NCBI GenBank assembly: GCA_027596075.1
Contig: JADGJC010000180.1
Span: 63,499-83,460 of the forward strand
Direction of reading: 5' to 3'
DNA from: Rhizophlyctis rosea
Taxonomy: Eukaryota; Chytridiomycota; Chytridiomycetes; Rhizophlyctidales; Rhizophlyctidaceae
DNA: 19,962 nucleotides
The notes under the pieces were generated by a model that did no database searches, was not told where the DNA came from, and saw only the letters and a list, made by a program, of their open reading frames with translations. Positions within the stretch are counted from its first letter, which is position 1, and every line of letters begins with the position of its first letter. Shown here piece by piece: positions 16,811 to 19,962 of the stretch. The position numbers were made by a program, and so were the translations under genes.

Positions 16811-17767
16811 TCATTTAACCTTCGACGCAACAAACTGTGCCGCATCCTGCGCATACTTGCTCCCATATCCCAAATGCGTCGCGGTGATAGTGAAGGTGTG
16901 CGTTTGACACACCGCATCTCCCGAATCACAGTAATCCTTCGTCTTGCCCACAAACGCCGACGGGATCGACGTCGAACCCCCCAAACTCAAGCCACCACTT
17001 GACCCACCACTCCCCTTTGCCGTCCCCGCACTCGCCGCACTGGATGGGTTGTAGTAGGGGTCGCCGAACATAATAACAGCAGGAATCTTGTCCGCTTGAT
17101 CGGTAAGTTTGTTCATAGCCTGCACGACAACCATAGCCCCCTGACTGTACCCCGCCAACACAAACTTCTGGTTCGGGCATTTGGAGGACTGGGAGTTGAT
17201 TCTGTTGACGATGTCTGTTGCGCCTGTTGCCGGGCCGGTGGCGAAGTTGAAGTCGGCGGGGTAGACGACGTTGTAGACGGTGGAGGTTAAGGGGGAGATT
17301 GTGGAGGAGATGGCGGTGAAGATTGGGCGCATGCCGGCGGAGCCGGATTGCGGTTCTGTTGTGCCGCGGGCGGAGAGGATTTCGATGGAGGGGCAGGCGG
17401 ATGTGCCGGGGGAGGCGGGGGAGGAGGTGGAGTTGCTGCCAGAATTGGTGGTTCCACCGTTAGAAGTGGTTCCGCCGGTTGTGCTGCCGCCCCCGAAGAA
17501 GCCGCCGAAGGGGTTGCTGGATGTGGTGCTTCCGCCGGTGCTACTGCCTCCAAAGAAGCCGCTAAAGGGGTTGCTGCTTCCGCCTCCAAAGAAGTTTCCA
17601 AAGCGACTGGTGGTAGAGCCTCCACTCGTGCTTCCTCCGCCGAAGGAGCCGCTGAAGGGGTTGCTGCTGGTGGTGCTCCCTCCGCTGCCGAAGCTGCCAA
17701 AACCAACAGGGGCGGCAGATGCTGATGAAGCGGTCAGGGCGAGAAGGACGATGTTTTGCGGACGCAT
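16811..17767 (-). CDS. Secreted cutinase-family (CE5) esterase with Gly/Ser/Phe repeat region
   Basis: One exon, 318 residues, ATG complementary to 17765-17767 (G at -3). Residues 1-19 form a signal peptide (MRPQNIVLLALTASSASAA). Residues about 20-115 are a Gly/Ser/Thr-rich region with repeated NPFSGxFGGGSTxGG units. The catalytic domain starts near CPSIEILSARGTTEP (Cys125, with the oxyanion-hole region) and contains the nucleophile Ser208 in GYSQG, the Asp284 candidate in DYCDSGDAVC (flanked by a Cys pair) and the His298 candidate in THLGYG, the standard cutinase triad order. The fold also covers acetylxylan esterases, so the substrate (cutin, acetylated xylan or another ester) is open; the xylanase in this window makes acetylxylan plausible. 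The long N-terminal repeat is unusual, since family members mostly begin almost directly with the catalytic domain. Confidence 0.92.
   Translation of the reverse strand: MRPQNIVLLALTASSASAAPVGFGSFGSGGSTTSSNPFSGSFGGGSTSGGSTTSRFGNFFGGGSSNPFSGFFGGSSTGGSTTSSNPFGGFFGGGSTTGGTTSNGGTTNSGSNSTSSPASPGTSACPSIEILSARGTTEPQSGSAGMRPIFTAISSTISPLTSTVYNVVYPADFNFATGPATGATDIVNRINSQSSKCPNQKFVLAGYSQGAMVVVQAMNKLTDQADKIPAVIMFGDPYYNPSSAASAGTAKGSGGSSGGLSLGGSTSIPSAFVGKTKDYCDSGDAVCQTHTFTITATHLGYGSKYAQDAAQFVASKVK
17437..17690. repeat. Imperfect tandem repeats encoding NPFSG/FFGGGS units
   Basis: At least four related modules in the cutinase gene (on the minus strand) encode NPFSGSFGGGSTSGG, FGNFFGGGSSNPFSG, FFGGSSTGGSTTSSNP and FGGFFGGGSTTGG. 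The DNA is correspondingly repetitive (gaaggggttgctg, ccgaagaagccg). Confidence 0.75.
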
Positions 17768-17864
17768 TGCTGATGGGATGTAACGGATAGGAGGATTATG
17801 GTATGGTATGTTTCGGTTCTTGAAGTTGCAAGCTTTCCTGGCGGGAATCCGATGAATGTTCGGG

Positions 17865-17871
17865 ATTTATA
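17865..17871 (-). promoter_or_regulatory. TATA box of the cutinase-family gene
   Basis: TATAAAT on the minus strand, 98-104 bases before the ATG at 17767. Confidence 0.6.
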
Positions 17872-18105
17872 GCCCTGGACCCCCTGGTGCGACTCCGTTC
17901 ATCGATTTTTGTATTCACAATAGACATCCTCCTAGTATTGTGTGCGCAGTGATACCATGAGTAGGGTAGGGCCTTACTCAGTAGGTTCACAGTGCATGAC
18001 GCGTGTCTTGCCCCGACCAGAATTTCAGGGGTCCCTCTGAGTTCCCTCATGTGTGCCGCCACATTGTTGCCATGCAGGGTTGAATTAATATGCTGACGCC
18101 ACAAC

Positions 18106-18381
18106 ATGAAACAGGCGGAGGATTTCCTGGTGTCGAAAGTAGTAGACGTAGTATACTTGCGAGAGTATCAGACTCTTTTAGACTCTTTTCCCGCATGGGT
18201 AGCGGCACCTTGGATCCCTAATGGACCACTTCACTGCTTCCGGTACCCGTTTCCCGATTCCGGCTTTGAATGGTCTGGAGCATTCTACCGATCCGATTTC
18301 GCAAAGTTGCCGCATCCATTGGTGGCGAGGGATATAGCCTTCCCTTTTCTGCAATACGATGATCAGGGAGCAGTGGATTGA
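18106..18381 (+). CDS. Short hypothetical protein (91 residues)
   Basis: Starts at ATG 18106 and ends TGA 18379-18381. The translation (MKQAEDFLVSKVVDVVYLRE..., with aromatic-rich SFPAWVAAPWIPNGPLHCF and GFEWSGAFYRSDFAKLPHP) has the composition of a folded protein, but no family is recognised and no splice sites extend it convincingly. It could be a small gene, an exon or chance. Confidence 0.3.
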   Translation: MKQAEDFLVSKVVDVVYLREYQTLLDSFPAWVAAPWIPNGPLHCFRYPFPDSGFEWSGAFYRSDFAKLPHPLVARDIAFPFLQYDDQGAVD

Positions 18382-18895
18382 CTTCTTTGTTTGAAGTTAC
18401 TGGATGTGGGAAAGTTTAAACACTTATGGGAGTGACTAGTCTTCACCATGTTGATTGATTATTCACCCCACTCAATGTTTCATGCTTGGCGCATGGGAAT
18501 CCAGAACGGTGCTAGAACGGAGTGGAAATTGTTGATAACGCTCGTCTATGACGTTAGTAATGTTGATGAAGATACATCATGACATTCTCGCAGGTCCTGC
18601 CGTCTGTCTGAGATGTGAATGATCCCTTCAAGACTTCGAGTTGTCACATATACACACAATTCTTGACGTACAGACCAACAAATGCGGGTCCGGCAAAATA
18701 GTAGCTCATTAACACCTTATCCTTTCCCACATGTGTTCGGTTTCTAAGCAGCATCGGACTCGGCAATGGCAGCACTACAACATTTTCCCGCCTTCATCCG
18801 AGTTTTCTCATGCAAAAAGAAAACAGAGCTTTCTAGGATGTTGCGTAATGATGCCGAATGCTGTCCGTCCAGCGTCCACACCAAAATCAGGGACT

Positions 18896-19006
18896 CTCCA
18901 AATGAAGTTTATAAGACGGTGGGGGGTGATGCGCAGACATGCTGCGCAATTTTGGAATCAAGCGTCTCAAGCGTTGCGGTCAATGTGTCACACTCTTCAT
19001 TTGGAG
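18896..19006. repeat. 12-bp inverted repeat enclosing a hairpin
   Basis: CTCCAAATGAAG (18896-18907) and CTTCATTTGGAG (18995-19006) are exact reverse complements, 87 bp apart. Between them TGCGCAG and CTGCGCA form a second, nested 7-bp stem with the loop ACATG. This resembles a small foldback element. Confidence 0.5.
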
Positions 19007-19457
19007 CGGTCAACTCGGTCACTCCGCACCTCCGCTTTGCGGCTCACTCCCTTCAGGACCCTGACCGGCCGCTGGCTTGCGTGAGCATTTTGCCGGTGCT
19101 GACGGCATCATGTCATTTATCAGTCGGTGATCGAAATGCAGATGGTCATTTCTCTTCAGACGTCCAAAGTCTTTCCATGTCATGACTATCTGGGAAAGAC
19201 ATCCCGCCCAATACCTTCCTTCGATGCGTCATTTCCAAAATTTATCTTTATTGCCAGATGTGACTTTTCACACAAAATTTGGAAACATACATACTGTTAC
19301 GTGCAGCCCAACCTTTTCCCACAAGAAGAGAGAATCCGTTTCCCTTCTTCCGCACTTATTATCAAACCCCGTTCTAAGCTGAGTCCCAATTGCCACAGGA
19401 ACTGATGGACAACTACATTGAAAAGCCAAACATTTGAGTTTGATCGTCGCTGGAGAA

Positions 19458-19769
19458 ATGACTGAGCGAATGGTAAGATGGTTCTTCACTTCCAAATGGA
19501 AAGTTGTGTCATGGGACAGAAAACCCCCTGCTACAATGACTTTTGATGAAATGCGCGAGAGGATCGAAGAGGAAGGCTCTGAGATGGCGAATTCGTTTGA
19601 TGTGATCAGCACCCTCCCTGGAAAAGACGATTGGGTTCTGACAGGGCGGGCAACGGCACGTTTGGCTGCGGTTTTGCGTGCTTTTTTCAAGGCGAGTTTG
19701 CGCTGTGCAGTCTCACCGCCATCACTGGCTGACGGTGAAGAGCGCTTGCCTGTTCTGATAGGAGCGTAG
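19458..19769 (+). CDS. Short hypothetical protein (103 residues)
   Basis: Starts at ATG 19458 (A at -3) and ends TAG 19767-19769. The translation begins MTERMVRWFFTSKWKVVSW, has an acidic helix-like part (TFDEMRERIEEEGSEMANSF), then STLPGKDDWVLTGR and ARLAAVLRAFFKASLRC. It looks protein-like but no family is recognised. The opposite strand is also open over much of it (19690-19268, 140 codons); the plus frame has the better composition and start context. A GTAAGA at 19473 could be a donor if this is part of a longer gene. Confidence 0.35.
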   Translation: MTERMVRWFFTSKWKVVSWDRKPPATMTFDEMRERIEEEGSEMANSFDVISTLPGKDDWVLTGRATARLAAVLRAFFKASLRCAVSPPSLADGEERLPVLIGA

Positions 19770-19962
19770 TGAGCGTAATTACATAGGCGACAAGCACATC
19801 CGGATTGTAATGTGATACTTGGGGCGACTTAAGTGTAGTGTGTGGAGGTATCAAACGGGCCCAACACTGCACAGGCAACACGCAAGTCGTCCACCGCCGG
19901 GAGCAAAAAGAAAAACGAGGTGGCCTTTGAGGTCTATGTTGCGAGTAGGTAAACGGGAAGCC
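19770..19962. other. Right-edge non-coding sequence
   Basis: No supported feature. Confidence 0.4.

Larger units (their letters stand above)
17872..19457. other. Mostly non-coding interval with weak short frames
   Basis: Apart from the listed short frame at 18106-18381 and the inverted repeat at 18896-19006, I see no supported gene. A 139-codon plus frame at 18766-19185 starts at ATG but has Ser/Cys-rich, featureless composition and spans the inverted repeat, so I leave it out. Confidence 0.4.

Noticed and set aside
17287..17706. Long Ala/Pro- or Gly/Ala-rich frames on both strands over the cutinase repeat
   Set aside because: Frame shadows of the Gly/Ser/Thr repeat; the cutinase frame has the signal peptide and catalytic domain.
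19232..19285. 8-bp inverted repeat TTTCCAAA/TTTGGAAA
   Set aside because: Short, AT-rich and likely by chance in this composition.
19268..19690. 140-codon minus-strand frame opposite the short hypothetical gene
   Set aside because: Starts with a basic run but has no motif; the plus frame is more protein-like. Kept only as an alternative.
1..19962. CRISPR array, bacterial operon, IS element or ribosomal RNA
   Set aside because: No regularly spaced repeats, transposase genes or rRNA signatures; introns and gene types are eukaryotic.

Overview
The window looks like nuclear DNA of a fungus. It has short spliceosomal introns (73-133 bp, donors GTATGT, GTAAGT, GTTAGT, GTAGGT and GTCAGT, some with a CTAAC-type branch point), genes on both strands without operon-like packing, and fungal-type secreted hydrolases: a GH10 xylanase and a cutinase-family esterase. 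The gene set (plant-polymer hydrolases together with TPR proteins carrying a TIR-like N-terminal domain) makes me favour an early-diverging, zoosporic (chytrid-like) saprotroph. That is a judgement from gene content, not proof.

Left part (1-8.5 kb). A partial minus-strand gene for a charged, basic/acidic, probably nuclear protein runs off the left edge. Next come a three-exon secreted GH10 xylanase (minus), a long gap with one coding-looking but frame-broken stretch near 3.1-3.6 kb, a three-exon PARL/Pcp1-type mitochondrial rhomboid protease (minus), a three-exon PA-TM-RING membrane ubiquitin ligase (plus), and a two-exon GFA/CENP-V-type zinc protein (plus). A tRNA-like B box lies between the rhomboid and RING genes.

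Centre (8.5-12.7 kb). The most unusual content is a tandem pair of paralogous plus-strand coding regions. The downstream member has an N-terminal domain with TIR-like layout (WFISHCW, VWIDLFS, LMVLSPW, RAWCIYE), followed by about nine TPR units of the kinesin-light-chain/NPHP3 style. The upstream member has the same domain but has lost its key Cys, Trp and Glu positions and lacks the TPR array. In a third reading frame between them there is a stretch resembling the first TPR unit, so this is either a decayed duplicate or one fused, spliced gene with two domains. The layout recalls sensor-effector immune or allorecognition receptors; that function is a hypothesis.

Right part (13.2-20 kb). A single-pass membrane protein with a long Ser/Thr mucin-like outer region (Mid2/Axl2-like layout, minus) and a cutinase-family enzyme with an expanded Gly/Ser/Phe N-terminal repeat (minus) are clear. 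The rest (15.1-16.8 and 17.8-20 kb) is mostly non-coding or holds only short hypothetical reading frames, plus inverted repeats. The xylanase, GFA and cutinase genes each have a TATA box about 75-105 bp before the start codon.
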